Origin: Frateuria_A sp035943815
Lineage (GTDB): Bacteria; Pseudomonadota; Gammaproteobacteria; Xanthomonadales; Rhodanobacteraceae
DNA: 64,000 nt
Direction: 5' to 3'
Assembly: GCF_035943815.1 (NCBI RefSeq)
Contig: NZ_DASZBU010000015.1
Span: 440,386-504,385 of the forward strand
Positions within the stretch are counted from its first letter, which is position 1. Every line of letters starts with the position of its first letter. The notes beneath the pieces are model-generated. The model had not been told where the DNA came from and made no database searches. It was given only the letters and a program-made list of their open reading frames with translations. Position numbers and translations under genes: made by a program. This document shows, piece after piece, positions 8,571-16,909 of the stretch.

Positions 8571-8855
8571 TCACACCCGAACTAGGTTGCTCCAAGCTGC
8601 GTTCGTGTACTCGCAAACCAAGACTGAGTTGGGCTTAGCTATCATGTCGGCGCAACCCTTCGCCAGATCCCTAACCTGTTCGTAGGTAAGCGTGGTTGAA
8701 AGGTTGTATTCGGCGCTTGGCAGCTTGTACCAGACGCCATCGTTGCCGAGTATTTTCCGGCTGAAGCCCACCGCCTCCATCTGGCGATGGAGGTTGTCGT
8801 AGTCTTGCCAGCTCGCACTGTTGTGCAGCTCGATGCGGGTCATAAACGTGGCCAT
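8571..8855 (-). CDS. DUF2622/GhoS-like small protein
   Basis: Ninety-four residues starting MATFMTRIELHNSASWQDY. The sequence order (FMTRIELH, a DYDNLHRQMEAVGF helix, YKLPSAEYN, LTYEQVRDLA, VLVCEYT) fits a ferredoxin-like fold of the DUF2622 type, related to GhoS antitoxin endoribonucleases. No toxin partner is seen beside it. The start at 8855 is chosen because the conserved domain begins there. It lies convergent to the phage operon and probably is an accessory gene of the element. Confidence 0.55.
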   Translation of the reverse strand: MATFMTRIELHNSASWQDYDNLHRQMEAVGFSRKILGNDGVWYKLPSAEYNLSTTLTYEQVRDLAKGCADMIAKPNSVLVCEYTNAAWSNLVRV

Positions 8856-8995
8856 AGTTCCCCCGGTTCTAGAGCGCGGTATCACGCCCTCGGAAAGGGT
8901 ATGCCTGGCAACGCACGCAACTGCGTGGGTCAACGCCGCGTTGTGGCGTCAGGCATTTCCTACCCCTGAGACACGCCCCCTCTACCCTCCCCGAC

Positions 8996-9325
8996 ATGGC
9001 CCGACGAGTCCACCGCGCGAAGTCCTTTACTTTCGACCTGCTGGCCGGCTGGCGACCCTACGCGGTACCGCCTGCGGACAACAGCCCTTGGCTCTACTAC
9101 GGTACCGGCACGCTGGACGGCGTGACTGGAGCGCTGGCTTGGCGACGGGGCTGGATCGGCCTCGCTGTGGGTGCTCAGCCCGTGCGCGAGCTCCGCATGT
9201 GGGAGCGGATCGATCTCGATGCGGCAGTGCGTGCGAAGGCCGTGCCGGGCTGGGAGGGCGTGCCTCAGTGGGAGGCCCCACCGCCGTCGCCGTCATGTTT
9301 CCAGAACGTGGGGCCCAGCGACTGA
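8996..9325 (+). CDS. Hypothetical protein
   Basis: A 109-residue frame starting MARRVHRAKSFTFDLLAGW, with a Trp- and Gly-rich middle (WLYYGTGTLDG, LAWRRGWIGLAVG). It looks like a small soluble protein and has no recognised family. It stands alone between two minus-strand genes, downstream of the region 8856-8995, which would hold promoters for both directions. Confidence 0.45.
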   Translation: MARRVHRAKSFTFDLLAGWRPYAVPPADNSPWLYYGTGTLDGVTGALAWRRGWIGLAVGAQPVRELRMWERIDLDAAVRAKAVPGWEGVPQWEAPPPSPSCFQNVGPSD

Positions 9326-9338
9326 CCGATGCTTCGCG

Positions 9339-9581
9339 TCAGGCCGCCGCGCTCTCGCCTCCGCGCCATACTGGCGGGGCGTACTGCGCAAGCGCGCAAA
9401 CCTCGCCGGCCACTTCTAGCTGCACCGTGCACAGGACGCCGGTGCGGGCGTGGTGTTGGCGCGCCAACTTCCCGGCTTCCTTGATCGCGCGCTCGAGCGT
9501 CAGACCTTCGGTCACCGTGGCACTAAGGCAGACGCGCCACAGGCCCGCGCTGTCTTCCTTGATGGAGAACGCCACGCTCAT
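9339..9581 (-). CDS. Hypothetical small protein, DUF2188-like layout
   Basis: Eighty residues starting MSVAFSIKEDSAGLWRV. A short beta-rich N-terminus is followed by a helix (LERAIKEAGKLARQHHA) and a further strand pair (VLCTVQLEVAGEV), the layout of small sheet-helix domains such as DUF2188. The family assignment is weak. The ATG at 9581 is preferred because the longer upstream extension is Ala-rich and without a ribosome binding site. It sits in the accessory part of the prophage. Confidence 0.4.
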   Translation of the reverse strand: MSVAFSIKEDSAGLWRVCLSATVTEGLTLERAIKEAGKLARQHHARTGVLCTVQLEVAGEVCALAQYAPPVWRGGESAAA

Positions 9582-9772
9582 TGCCGCACGCCTGAAGGGA
9601 AAGGTTGCCCCGGTCATCGGTCCGCGCCCAACATCCTCGTCGGCTGTCGCCTGACTCTTGTCGCCTTGGACCTGACTCGCAGGGCATGCCCAGATTGCCG
9701 CAGCGGCAGCGAGCGGCCAATCGGCGGTGTTCGCTGCGGCGTGTAGGGGTTTGCCTCTCAGCGCGCACACGG

Positions 9773-10216
9773 TTACCTAACCGGCAACGAAGTACCACAA
9801 CCGTAGGTGGACATGATCGCGGCCACCGTCAGCAAGTAGTTTGCGGCCTGGGTCGCCTTTAGATTTTCGGGATGCTCGGTCGCCATCGATACGATGCGTC
9901 TGATCACGGCTTCGGTATTTGGCGCGGCGGTGGCAGGGAAGCACAGCCTGGTGTGCTCTGGTCCCAGCAAAGCACCGCCGCTTATGGAAGACATGCCGTC
10001 AACCATTCCCGATACGTATGACGTGCACTGAAAGGACAGCAATAGGTCTTCGTTCGTGTAGCCGACATAGTTCGCGTCTAGCGCTTCTATGGCGAGGCGG
10101 CACGCGGAAACAAACGTGCGGGCGTCCGTGGGATTTACGCCGACGTGCGTCGTCGCGGCACTTGCTGAGCACGCCGCCGCGGTCGACAGCCCAAGCAGCA
10201 TCATCGTTAGGCGCAT
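9773..10216 (-). CDS. Rap1a/Tai-like secreted protein
   Basis: A 147-residue protein with a signal peptide (MRLTMMLLGLSTAAACSASA). The mature part shows CTSYVSGMVDGM, then LCFP, then a helix ending in HPENLKATQAANYLL and a terminal STYGCG. This Cys-x(n)-Gly-x-x-Asp-Gly, Cys-Pro pattern matches Rap1a/Tai immunity-type domains, periplasmic proteins first described as protectors against type VI effectors. The start at 10216 has GGGGGAA upstream. In a phage setting it may be a cargo gene. Confidence 0.65.
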   Translation of the reverse strand: MRLTMMLLGLSTAAACSASAATTHVGVNPTDARTFVSACRLAIEALDANYVGYTNEDLLLSFQCTSYVSGMVDGMSSISGGALLGPEHTRLCFPATAAPNTEAVIRRIVSMATEHPENLKATQAANYLLTVAAIMSTYGCGTSLPVR

Positions 10217-10230
10217 CTGCGTTCCCCCAA

Positions 10231-10536
10231 TCAAAGCCAGCGCGCCACGCCGCCGTGGTGGGAGCACGTTCCGCGGCGGCTCTGGCTGAAGCTGTAGGAA
10301 CCATCACGGCACTGAGCGGAGGCCCCGGCGGGTGCCGCACCGTTGTCCGTGTGGGCCGGGCTGTGCACCTGTACGCCTGCGTGGTTCGTGTAGCTGCCGC
10401 TCTCGATCATGTGCGGCTGTTGGGCTTGGGTGGCGGGCGCTTGCTGTGAAGGTTGCGGTTGGGTGAACTGGCCGCGTGCTTGGACCGAGAGCGCAGCAAC
10501 GCAAAGCAGAGCCGCGAGGCTCAGACGCTTGAACAT
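10231..10536 (-). CDS. DUF3761-like secreted protein
   Basis: A 101-residue protein with an N-terminal signal peptide (MFKRLSLAALLCVAALSVQA). A Gln/Pro-rich linker (residues 23-42) is followed by a C-terminal AQCRDGSYSFSQSRRGTCSHHGG motif, the hallmark of the DUF3761 domain, with two Cys that may pair in the periplasm. Function is unknown. It lies 14 nt upstream of the Rap1a-like gene and both are exported, so the two probably form one accessory operon. Confidence 0.7.
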   Translation of the reverse strand: MFKRLSLAALLCVAALSVQARGQFTQPQPSQQAPATQAQQPHMIESGSYTNHAGVQVHSPAHTDNGAAPAGASAQCRDGSYSFSQSRRGTCSHHGGVARWL

Positions 10537-10657
10537 TGGTTTCCCCCTTGTATGCCGGCCCCTGCCGGCTTCCGCACTGTCACGCGCGAGGGAGCGACAC
10601 GCAAGCGCTAGTATTTATCGGAGGGTAAAGTGCTTTCGATTCAGTAGGTTGCGATTT

Positions 10658-10740
10658 CACGCGGCGCGCCCGTTAGAATCCCTTTCCGAGGGGACCTCGG
10701 CCGAAGGCGAAGAAAGGGATTCTAACGGGCGCGCCCCGTG
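10658..10740. repeat. 83-nt inverted repeat with nested hairpin
   Basis: Arms of 29 nt at 10658-10686 and 10712-10740 are complementary except for one base. They contain GGCGCGCCCGTTAGAATCCC on the left and its complement on the right. The 25-nt loop carries a second dyad that starts inside the arm, CCGAGG (10686-10691) and CCTCGG (10695-10700). There is no gene here. It may be a MITE-like element, an RNA hairpin or a recombination target. The rest of 10537-10891 holds no gene. Confidence 0.75.
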
Positions 10741-10862
10741 AAGCCCGTTGACTCCCAAACGTGGTGAACGCATAATTTCCTTACCGAGCTTCCCTACGCC
10801 GAACCGTCTCCGTAGGGTGTGCTTGCCAACCGATCGGTTGGCTAGGCATGGGAAGCGGAAAG

Positions 10863-10890
10863 AGGCCCGAGAAATCGGGCCTTTTTCTTT
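10863..10890. terminator. Rho-independent terminator
   Basis: Stem AGGCCCGA (10863-10870), loop gaaa, stem TCGGGCCT (10875-10882), followed by TTTTCTTT on the plus strand. It sits just after the stop of the minus-strand DUF3800 gene. On that strand the hairpin is followed by only a short T-containing run, so it is probably stronger for plus-strand transcription. Confidence 0.75.
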
Positions 10891-10891
10891 G

Positions 10892-11509
10892 CTATCGAAA
10901 ATTCCAGACATCCTCGATGCGCTTCGCGCGCCTAAGCATCCAAAGCCACGTGTCCTCACGCCGCAAATCGTTCCTGTGTGCCCTTAGGATTGCCCCTGCG
11001 CACATGTCCGCGAGTTGTACCAAGCTGTCGGACCGGGAATCTACAAAGCGAAACTTCCCTATCTGGCCTTCCCGCAACTGTCCTCGCAGGTAGGCGGCCA
11101 TCTGCTTTCTGAATTCGGCGTCGCCACTGCCGTCCACTTTGACTGACGCGCCTTGGGTGGCTCCTCCATCGTGGGTGAGGAGCATCCGCAGAAAGTAGTT
11201 GTAGAAGCTATCTGTTGCGGTCCTTAGGTGTGGACTCTGGACCGCTGCCTTGTCGACGACGATAGCGCGAACTCGGAAGCTGAACGATGCGACCGCCTGG
11301 AAAAACTGAGCGCGCACATTGTTTCCGGCCTTGGCGAATTTGAACTCCGGCTTTACCCGCAGCTCATCGCGCAATGCCGCTATCCGCTTCGATGTTGCTT
11401 CCGCGACCGCCGTGTCATCGAAGATGACCATGGCGACCACGAAGTGCGATGTGGAACCTTGAGCGATCCGAAACCCTGGGTCGCCGCTTTCATCTATGAA
11501 AACGAGCAC
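10892..11509 (-). CDS. DUF3800 domain protein
   Basis: About 205 residues. VFIDESGDPGF at the N-terminus is the diagnostic DUF3800 motif, with paired acidic residues that suggest an RNase H-like nuclease fold. A second acidic patch (VKVDGSGDAEF) and a C-terminal FVDSRSDSLVQLADMCAGA complete the family pattern. DUF3800 proteins are common in phages and defence islands. The GTG at 11509 places the motif at the very start, as in relatives, with GGAG upstream; an ATG at 11578 would add 23 residues. It is the last gene before tRNA-Thr. Confidence 0.75.
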   Translation of the reverse strand: MLVFIDESGDPGFRIAQGSTSHFVVAMVIFDDTAVAEATSKRIAALRDELRVKPEFKFAKAGNNVRAQFFQAVASFSFRVRAIVVDKAAVQSPHLRTATDSFYNYFLRMLLTHDGGATQGASVKVDGSGDAEFRKQMAAYLRGQLREGQIGKFRFVDSRSDSLVQLADMCAGAILRAHRNDLRREDTWLWMLRRAKRIEDVWNFR

Positions 11510-11664
11510 GCTGCTCCATCTGATCGACGCTCTTACTTGAGCCCGGTGAAATGTGGCGGGCGCCAAGGCGATGGGCAAACGCGAGGTGCACGCAGATTGT
11601 TGCCCGAAAGTTGCCTGCCACTTCGCGAAGTGAAACCCGAATCGTTGCAGGTCTTTGTTTTTAC

Positions 11665-11740
11665 TGGTGCCGGCACCCGGATTCGAACTGGGGACCTACT
11701 GATTACAAATCAGTTGCTCTACCAACTGAGCTATGCCGGC
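11665..11740 (-). tRNA. tRNA-Thr (anticodon TGT)
   Basis: A full 76-nt cloverleaf on the minus strand, with the 3' CCA encoded (TGG at 11665-11667 on plus). The acceptor stem is GCCGGCA/TGCCGGC, the D arm has AGCTCAGTTGGTAGAGC, the anticodon stem ACTGA/TCAGT encloses loop TTTGTAA (anticodon TGT), and the T loop is TTCGAATC. Its 3' end faces the prophage remnant, the usual orientation for an integration target. Confidence 0.96.
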
Positions 11741-11789
11741 GTGCAGAAGGCCAAGGAGTCTAGCAGGCGTGCCGGCGGGGTGCGTCGGG

Positions 11790-12464
11790 CTAGAAGCAGG
11801 TGGCGCTGTGCGAACTGACGCCGACGCCGCGCACACGGCCACGCCAGTCGAAGTTCGCACCATCGGCGACGACCAGGTCCAGCCAGTACTCCGGCACCAG
11901 CTCGGTGCGCTCCTGGATCTGCGCAGCGAAGCCGGCCGTGGTCACCTCGTCGCGACGCTTGCGCGCATTGGCCGGGTCCTTGAAGAGGCCCAGCGAAATG
12001 GCGTTGGACTGGTCGCCGGAACTCATCACGAAATAGTCGCCCACGTGCGCCGTGTCCAGCCGGCGCGCCAGCGCGAGCGCCTGCGCGCGATTGCCTGGCG
12101 CAGGCAGGTAGACCCACCAGCCACGCGTCTCGGTGGTGTGTTCCTGGCGCGAGCGCATGCGCGTGCCGGGGCTGGTGAGCGCGGCGCGTGCATTGCGTAG
12201 GTCCTGCGGTGTGGCGAAGGGGCCGATCGCCAGGCAGCGGGCCTGCAGGGCCTCCGCGTGGGTGGCCGCGGGCGCCGAGGCGGGCGGTGGCGGAGCGCTG
12301 GCCACCGCGGCGGGCGGCACGGGTTGCTCGGACAACAGGTGCAGCACCGGCACGCCCGGGTCGGCGATGCTGCGCCCGTGCGCGTCGTCCTGCCCGAGCA
12401 GCAGCCAGGCGCCCACGGCGATATTGAGCGCGATCAGCAGGACGAACAGCAGGCGCAGGACCAT
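11790..12464 (-). CDS. SPOR domain-containing membrane protein
   Basis: A 224-residue protein with one N-terminal transmembrane segment (LRLLFVLLIALNIAVGAWLLL), a Pro/Ala-rich linker (about residues 48-72), and a C-terminal SPOR-like domain (CLAIGPFATPQDLRNARAAL, then GWWVYLPAPGNR and ISLGLFKDPANA). SPOR domains bind denuded septal peptidoglycan, so a role in cell division or wall maintenance is likely. It lies 27 nt downstream of coaX and probably belongs to the birA-coaX operon. Confidence 0.85.
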   Translation of the reverse strand: MVLRLLFVLLIALNIAVGAWLLLGQDDAHGRSIADPGVPVLHLLSEQPVPPAAVASAPPPPASAPAATHAEALQARCLAIGPFATPQDLRNARAALTSPGTRMRSRQEHTTETRGWWVYLPAPGNRAQALALARRLDTAHVGDYFVMSSGDQSNAISLGLFKDPANARKRRDEVTTAGFAAQIQERTELVPEYWLDLVVADGANFDWRGRVRGVGVSSHSATCF

Positions 12465-12491
12465 CGAAACTCCCCGTTGGACGGGGCCATT

Positions 12492-13247
12492 CTAATGGCC
12501 GGACTCGGCCCCCGATTGTGTCTGCACCCACACCGCCAGGCCGTGCAGCACGCCGTGCTCGACCAGGCTTGCGGGCAGGTCGAGCAGGGGCGCCAGGCCC
12601 GCCGCGTCGCCGCCATCCAGGCGCACCGCCGGCGTGCCGCCAAGGCGCGGCGCCATGCGTGCCACGAAGCGTTCGACCAGCGCGGCGGCGGCCTGCCAGC
12701 AGCCCGATACCACCGCGTCGGCGGTGTTGTCCGCCGAGTCCACCAGCACGCCGTCGTTGCGCGGGCGCACCTGCGCGGTGGCGCCGATCAGCGACTGCTG
12801 CATCAGCCGCGGGCCCGGCGCGATCAGCCCCCCCAGATGCTGGCCGTCGGCGGCAAGGGCGTCCAGCGTCAGCGCCGTGCCTACGCCGACCAGCACGCAG
12901 TCGCCTGAGCCGGCGGCGCGTGCGGCGACCATCGCAAGGAAGCGATCCACGCCCAGCCGTGCCGGCTCGGGGTACGCATTGCGCACACCGCACGCAAGCG
13001 CGGGCGTGCGCAGCCAGGCGACGTCCAGCCCGAACAGGGCACGCACCTGCGCGGCGACCGCCTGCTCACGCGCATCGTCGACCACCGATGCGCCGAACGC
13101 CGCGGCCGGCTTCGGCAGCGCCTGCCAGGTGGCGCCGAGCATCGCGAGGTCCTCGCTCCACGCGGCCGCGCCATCGGCGAACCAGCGGCCGGCATCTTCC
13201 AGCGCCCACTTCAGCCGCGTGTTGCCCAGGTCCAGCAGCAGCCTCAT
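12492..13247 (-). CDS. coaX: Type III pantothenate kinase
   Basis: A 251-residue protein of the ASKHA fold that phosphorylates pantothenate in the first step of coenzyme A synthesis. The N-terminal LLLDLGNTRLKW is the phosphate-binding motif, followed by PARLGVDRFLAMVAA and GVGTALTLDAL, all diagnostic of CoaX. Its start overlaps the birA stop by 4 nt, so it is translated coupled to birA, an arrangement common in Xanthomonadales and pseudomonads. Length is normal for the family. Confidence 0.96.
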   Translation of the reverse strand: MRLLLDLGNTRLKWALEDAGRWFADGAAAWSEDLAMLGATWQALPKPAAAFGASVVDDAREQAVAAQVRALFGLDVAWLRTPALACGVRNAYPEPARLGVDRFLAMVAARAAGSGDCVLVGVGTALTLDALAADGQHLGGLIAPGPRLMQQSLIGATAQVRPRNDGVLVDSADNTADAVVSGCWQAAAALVERFVARMAPRLGGTPAVRLDGGDAAGLAPLLDLPASLVEHGVLHGLAVWVQTQSGAESGH

Positions 13248-14218
13248 GCGCGGCGCACCGTGACGTCGGCACTATCGAACGACCGGATCTCGTCGAGAGC
13301 CAGGCGCACCTGCAGCGCGCCGCGCGCGTCGACGCCGGCGCCCACGCCTTCGCAGTGGCCCTGCGCTCCGCTGAGCCTGAGCTGGCGTCCGGCCAGCAGG
13401 TCGTGGCGGGCGTAGTCGTCGACGAAGGGCGCGAAGCCGTGCCGCTCGAATTCACGCAGGCCATCGGCCAGTGCAGCGATCAATCGCGCTGCCATCGCAT
13501 TGCGCTCCGGCGGCTGGCCGCCGGCCAGCGTGGCCAGGTCGCAGGCCGGCTGCCCGGCCTGGTCGCGCAAGGCCTCGGTCAGACGCAGGTTGAGTCCCAC
13601 GCCGATGACCGCGGCGCACGGCCCCTGGTACTCGCCGCTCAGTTCCACCAGCACGCCGGCCAGCTTGCCGCCGGCCGCCAGCAGGTCGTTGGGCCACTTG
13701 AGTCCCACACCGTCGATGTCGAAGGACTCGATCGCGCGCAGCACCATGACGCCGACCGCCAGCGACAGCCCGGATAGGGTTGCGAAACCGCGATTGAAGC
13801 GCTTCACGCAGGACAGGTAGAGGTTGAGCCCCGGCGGCGACAGCCAGCTGCGGCCGCGGCGGCCACGACCGGCGGTCTGCGTTTCGGCCAGTACGAAGCT
13901 CACGTCCGCCGCCTCGCCCAGGCGCCGCTGCAGTTCGCTGGAAGTGGAGTCGAGCTCCCAATGCACTTCCAGCGTGCCCAGCCGGGACGCACAGGCGCGC
14001 GGCAGGGCCGCGCGGATGCGCGATTCATCCAGCAGTTGCACCGGCCAGGGCAGGCGGTAGCCGGCCGCGCCGCGCGCCTCCACCGGCACACCCCGCGTGC
14101 GCAACGCCTCGACCTGCTTCCAGATCGCCGCGCGCGTGACGCCGGCCCGTTCGGCCAGTTGGGCTCCGGAAACCGGCTCGCCCGCGGCCAGGGCGGCCAG
14201 CAGTTGTCGTGCCTGCAT
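13244..14218 (-). CDS. birA: Bifunctional biotin-[acetyl-CoA-carboxylase] ligase and biotin operon repressor
   Basis: A 324-residue protein. Residues 1-60 form a winged helix (AQLAERAGVTRAAIWKQVEAL) that would bind the biotin operator. The catalytic core has GRGRRGRSW (biotinoyl-AMP binding) and KWPNDLL, and a small C-terminal domain follows. It activates biotin with ATP and transfers it to BCCP, and may repress biotin synthesis genes. The ATG at 14218 is used because it begins the HTH domain (MQARQLLAALAAGEP). It heads the birA-coaX-SPOR operon. Confidence 0.96.
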   Translation of the reverse strand: MQARQLLAALAAGEPVSGAQLAERAGVTRAAIWKQVEALRTRGVPVEARGAAGYRLPWPVQLLDESRIRAALPRACASRLGTLEVHWELDSTSSELQRRLGEAADVSFVLAETQTAGRGRRGRSWLSPPGLNLYLSCVKRFNRGFATLSGLSLAVGVMVLRAIESFDIDGVGLKWPNDLLAAGGKLAGVLVELSGEYQGPCAAVIGVGLNLRLTEALRDQAGQPACDLATLAGGQPPERNAMAARLIAALADGLREFERHGFAPFVDDYARHDLLAGRQLRLSGAQGHCEGVGAGVDARGALQVRLALDEIRSFDSADVTVRRA

Positions 14219-14406
14219 CAGCCGGCAACTCCCTGGGCGGGGCTGTCGAGCCAGGCGGAGATGGAATAGATCGCGCGCATCGGCCGATTCTATCTGTTCC
14301 GTCCAGCCGCCCGCCCGGCCCAAGCGCGCCGGACCGGGCACTGGCAACACCCTCACGTTTCTGCGACGATCCGGCCCTTGGCTGGTGGATCAAGGGGTTG
14401 ATCGCC

Positions 14407-14715
14407 ATGGGACTCAATCGCTGCCTGTTCGGATGCCTGCTCGCGCTGTCCAGCGTGGGTACGGCCGCGGCCATGGGCGTCACCACGCAGGACCCGATCG
14501 CCCCGCACGCGACGCTCGATACGGCCAGCCACGAGGGTGGCGGCAGTGCGAGCAACGACCCATCCAGCGCCAATCACGACTGCCTCCCCCCCGACCCGGC
14601 GGCGGACAATACGGACAGCAGCGAAGGTGGCGGCGGCGGTTCCACGCCACATCAGCGCGCCAGCCATCACGGCAGCCTGGGCTGGCAATCGCTGCTGCCA
14701 GGTTCGATCCAGTAG
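14407..14715 (+). CDS. Small secreted Gly/Ser-rich protein
   Basis: A 102-residue protein with a signal peptide (MGLNRCLFGCLLALSSVGTAAA). The mature part is low-complexity: acidic and Ser/Gly-rich with EGGGGG, His-rich near the end. It resembles small exported proteins of Xanthomonadales without known function. It is single and convergent with the histidine kinase gene; the upstream region 14219-14406 would hold promoters for it and for birA. Confidence 0.55.
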   Translation: MGLNRCLFGCLLALSSVGTAAAMGVTTQDPIAPHATLDTASHEGGGSASNDPSSANHDCLPPDPAADNTDSSEGGGGGSTPHQRASHHGSLGWQSLLPGSIQ

Positions 14716-14760
14716 ACCGGCAACACCCGTTCCCTGCGGGAGCGGGCTTCCCAGGCGACC

Positions 14761-16137
14761 TCAACTCGCCGGCAAGTTCACGCTGAAGCGCGCGCCGCCG
14801 AACTCGGGCGAGCGATCGACCACCAGTTCGCCGCGGTAAGCCTTGACGATGTCCTGCACGATCGACAGGCCGATGCCATGGCCTTGTACCCGCTCGTCGC
14901 CGCGCACGCCGCGCTGCAGCACCTTCTCGATCTTGTCCTCGGCGATGCCGGGGCCGTCGTCCTCCACGCTCAGCCACAGGCCCGGGCGCTGGCGGCCGGC
15001 CTGCGGCTGCGCCTTGACCACCAGCAATACGCGGTGGCCGGCCCACTTGAAGGCGTTTTCCAAAAGGTTGCCCATCAGCTCCAGCAGGTCGCCCTGCTCG
15101 CCGTAGAAGGCCGCGCCCTCGTCCATCTCGAACTCGCACAGCACGTTCTTGGCGGCGTAGACCTTCTCCAGGCTGCGCACCAGGTCCTCGGCGTGGCCTG
15201 CGATCGGCACCGCGCTGGCGAAGGTCTGCCGGCCGGAGGTGGCGGCGCGGGCGAGCTGGTAGGCAACCAGTTCGTCCATGCGGCGCACCTGGTCGAGCAC
15301 GTCGGCGCGCAGGTTCGGTTCGTTGCCGGCCGACTCCAGCCGCGAGCGGATCACCGCCAGCGGCGTCTTCAGGCTGTGCGCGAGGTCGGCCAGGGTGTTG
15401 CGGGTGCGCGTGCGCTGCTCGCGCTCCGAATCGATGAAGGCATTGATGCGCTCGGTGAGCGCGGTCAGCTCCAGCGGGTATTGGCTGTCCAGGTGGTCGC
15501 TCTTGCCGCGCTCGACCCGCGCCATGTCGGTCGCCACCCTGCGCAGCGGGGTCAGGCTCCAGCGCAGCAGCAACAGCTGCAGCACGATCAGCATCACGCC
15601 CAGGATCGAGAGCATGCCGACCAGGGTCCGTCGGTAGACCGCGTTCTCGCCTTCGAACTGGCCCTCGGTCTGCGCCACCATGAAGGTGAGCTTGAGCGGC
15701 TTCTTGTCCGGCACGTCCCAGGCCACGCCGAAGGCGTAGTAGTAGAGCCGACCCATGCGCGTGTCGACCGGGCCGATGAAGCGGCTCTGCCCGGGCGCCA
15801 GCTCCTTGAGGAAACCGAAATCGCGGCCGATCGCCGAGGACGATACCCAGCGATAGCCCTTCTCCCCAAGCACAACCGCATACAGCCCGGAACCGGGCTG
15901 GGAGAAGCTTGGGTCGGGCGGTGCATCGGGCGGCAGCACCTTGCCGTAGCGCGAGACCTCGGTCCCGGCCAGATAGGCGATCACGTAGTTCTGCAGGCGG
16001 TCGTGCAGGTTGTTGAGCGCGCTCTCGTGGTTGGCGCGAGAGAGCGTCAGGCCCACCAACCCCAGGAACCCAGCCAGCACCAGGCCGGTGGCGATGGCCG
16101 CGCGCGCGGCCAGCGAGAACGGACGGGGGGCGTACAC
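14761..16137 (-). CDS. Sensor histidine kinase, PhoQ-like
   Basis: A 458-residue two-pass membrane kinase. There are TM segments at about 11-32 and 173-192, a periplasmic sensor between them, a HAMP segment (about 192-235), the phospho-acceptor His254 in LADLAHSLKTPL, an N-box (NLLENAFKWAG) and the G boxes DDGPGI and GHGIGLSI. This layout matches PhoQ-type sensors, and the partner PhoP-like regulator is immediately upstream in the operon. PhoQ responds to divalent cations, low pH or antimicrobial peptides, but the ligand here is unknown. The exact symbol is not assigned. Confidence 0.9.
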   Translation of the reverse strand: MYAPRPFSLAARAAIATGLVLAGFLGLVGLTLSRANHESALNNLHDRLQNYVIAYLAGTEVSRYGKVLPPDAPPDPSFSQPGSGLYAVVLGEKGYRWVSSSAIGRDFGFLKELAPGQSRFIGPVDTRMGRLYYYAFGVAWDVPDKKPLKLTFMVAQTEGQFEGENAVYRRTLVGMLSILGVMLIVLQLLLLRWSLTPLRRVATDMARVERGKSDHLDSQYPLELTALTERINAFIDSEREQRTRTRNTLADLAHSLKTPLAVIRSRLESAGNEPNLRADVLDQVRRMDELVAYQLARAATSGRQTFASAVPIAGHAEDLVRSLEKVYAAKNVLCEFEMDEGAAFYGEQGDLLELMGNLLENAFKWAGHRVLLVVKAQPQAGRQRPGLWLSVEDDGPGIAEDKIEKVLQRGVRGDERVQGHGIGLSIVQDIVKAYRGELVVDRSPEFGGARFSVNLPAS

Positions 16138-16216
16138 GGATCAGCGCCCGCCCAGGCCCGGCGGCCGGCGCAAAACATGCGTGTTCAGGGGCCGCCGCTG
16201 GAGCATGGGTTGGAGC

Positions 16217-16909
16217 TCAGTCGTCGTCGCCGTCGCTGCGGGGAATGGCGAAGCGATAGCCACGCCCGCGCACGGTCTCGATCGGCTTGAGCGCGCTGTC
16301 CGGATCCAGCTTGCGCCGCAGGCGGCCGATGAATACCTCCAGCACGTTGGAATCGCGATCGAAGTCCTGCTGGTAGATGTGCTCGGTCAGGTCGGCCTTG
16401 GAGACCAGTTCGCCCGCATGCAGCATCAGGTATTCGAGCACCTTGTACTCGTAGCTGGTGAGGTCGACCGGCTTGCCTTCGACGGTGACCGTCTGCGCGG
16501 TCGTGTCCAGCTTGATCGGGCCGCAGGCCAGCACCGGCTTGGACCAGCCGCTGGCGCGGCGCACCAGCGCGTTGATGCGCGCCAGCAGCTCCTCCACGTG
16601 GAAGGGCTTGACCAGGTAGTCGTCGGCGCCGTGCTTCAGGCCCTCGACCTTGTCCTGCCAGGAGCCGCGCGCCGTGAGGATCAGGATGGGATAGCGCTGG
16701 CCGGCCTCGCGCAGCGCCTTGACCAGGTCCATGCCGGACATCTTTGGCAAGCCCAGATCGATGATCGCCAGGTCGAACGGCACCTCGCGACCCAGGTAGA
16801 TGCCTTCCTCACCGTCCTGCGCGGCGTCGACCGCGAAGCCGTCGCGCTTCAGGCGCGCGGCGAGGGTCTCGCGCAAGGGCGCCTCGTCCTCGACCAATAG
16901 GATGCGCAT
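16217..16909 (-). CDS. OmpR/PhoP-family response regulator
   Basis: A 230-residue regulator. The receiver domain has the acidic pocket at VEDE, phospho-acceptor Asp51 (AIIDLGLP), Thr (LILTARG) and Lys (YLVKPF). The C-terminal winged helix (LTSYEYKVLEYLMLHAG ... VRGRGYRF) binds DNA. It pairs with the kinase 79 nt downstream. Its start overlaps the stop of the PepSY gene by ATGA, so the three genes form one operon. Close to PhoP in layout. Confidence 0.93.
   Translation of the reverse strand: MRILLVEDEAPLRETLAARLKRDGFAVDAAQDGEEGIYLGREVPFDLAIIDLGLPKMSGMDLVKALREAGQRYPILILTARGSWQDKVEGLKHGADDYLVKPFHVEELLARINALVRRASGWSKPVLACGPIKLDTTAQTVTVEGKPVDLTSYEYKVLEYLMLHAGELVSKADLTEHIYQQDFDRDSNVLEVFIGRLRRKLDPDSALKPIETVRGRGYRFAIPRSDGDDD

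Noticed and set aside
14878..16290. A 470-residue plus-strand frame opposite the histidine kinase
   Set aside because: Antisense shadow of a clear kinase gene with full motifs; composition is Arg/Gln/His-rich.
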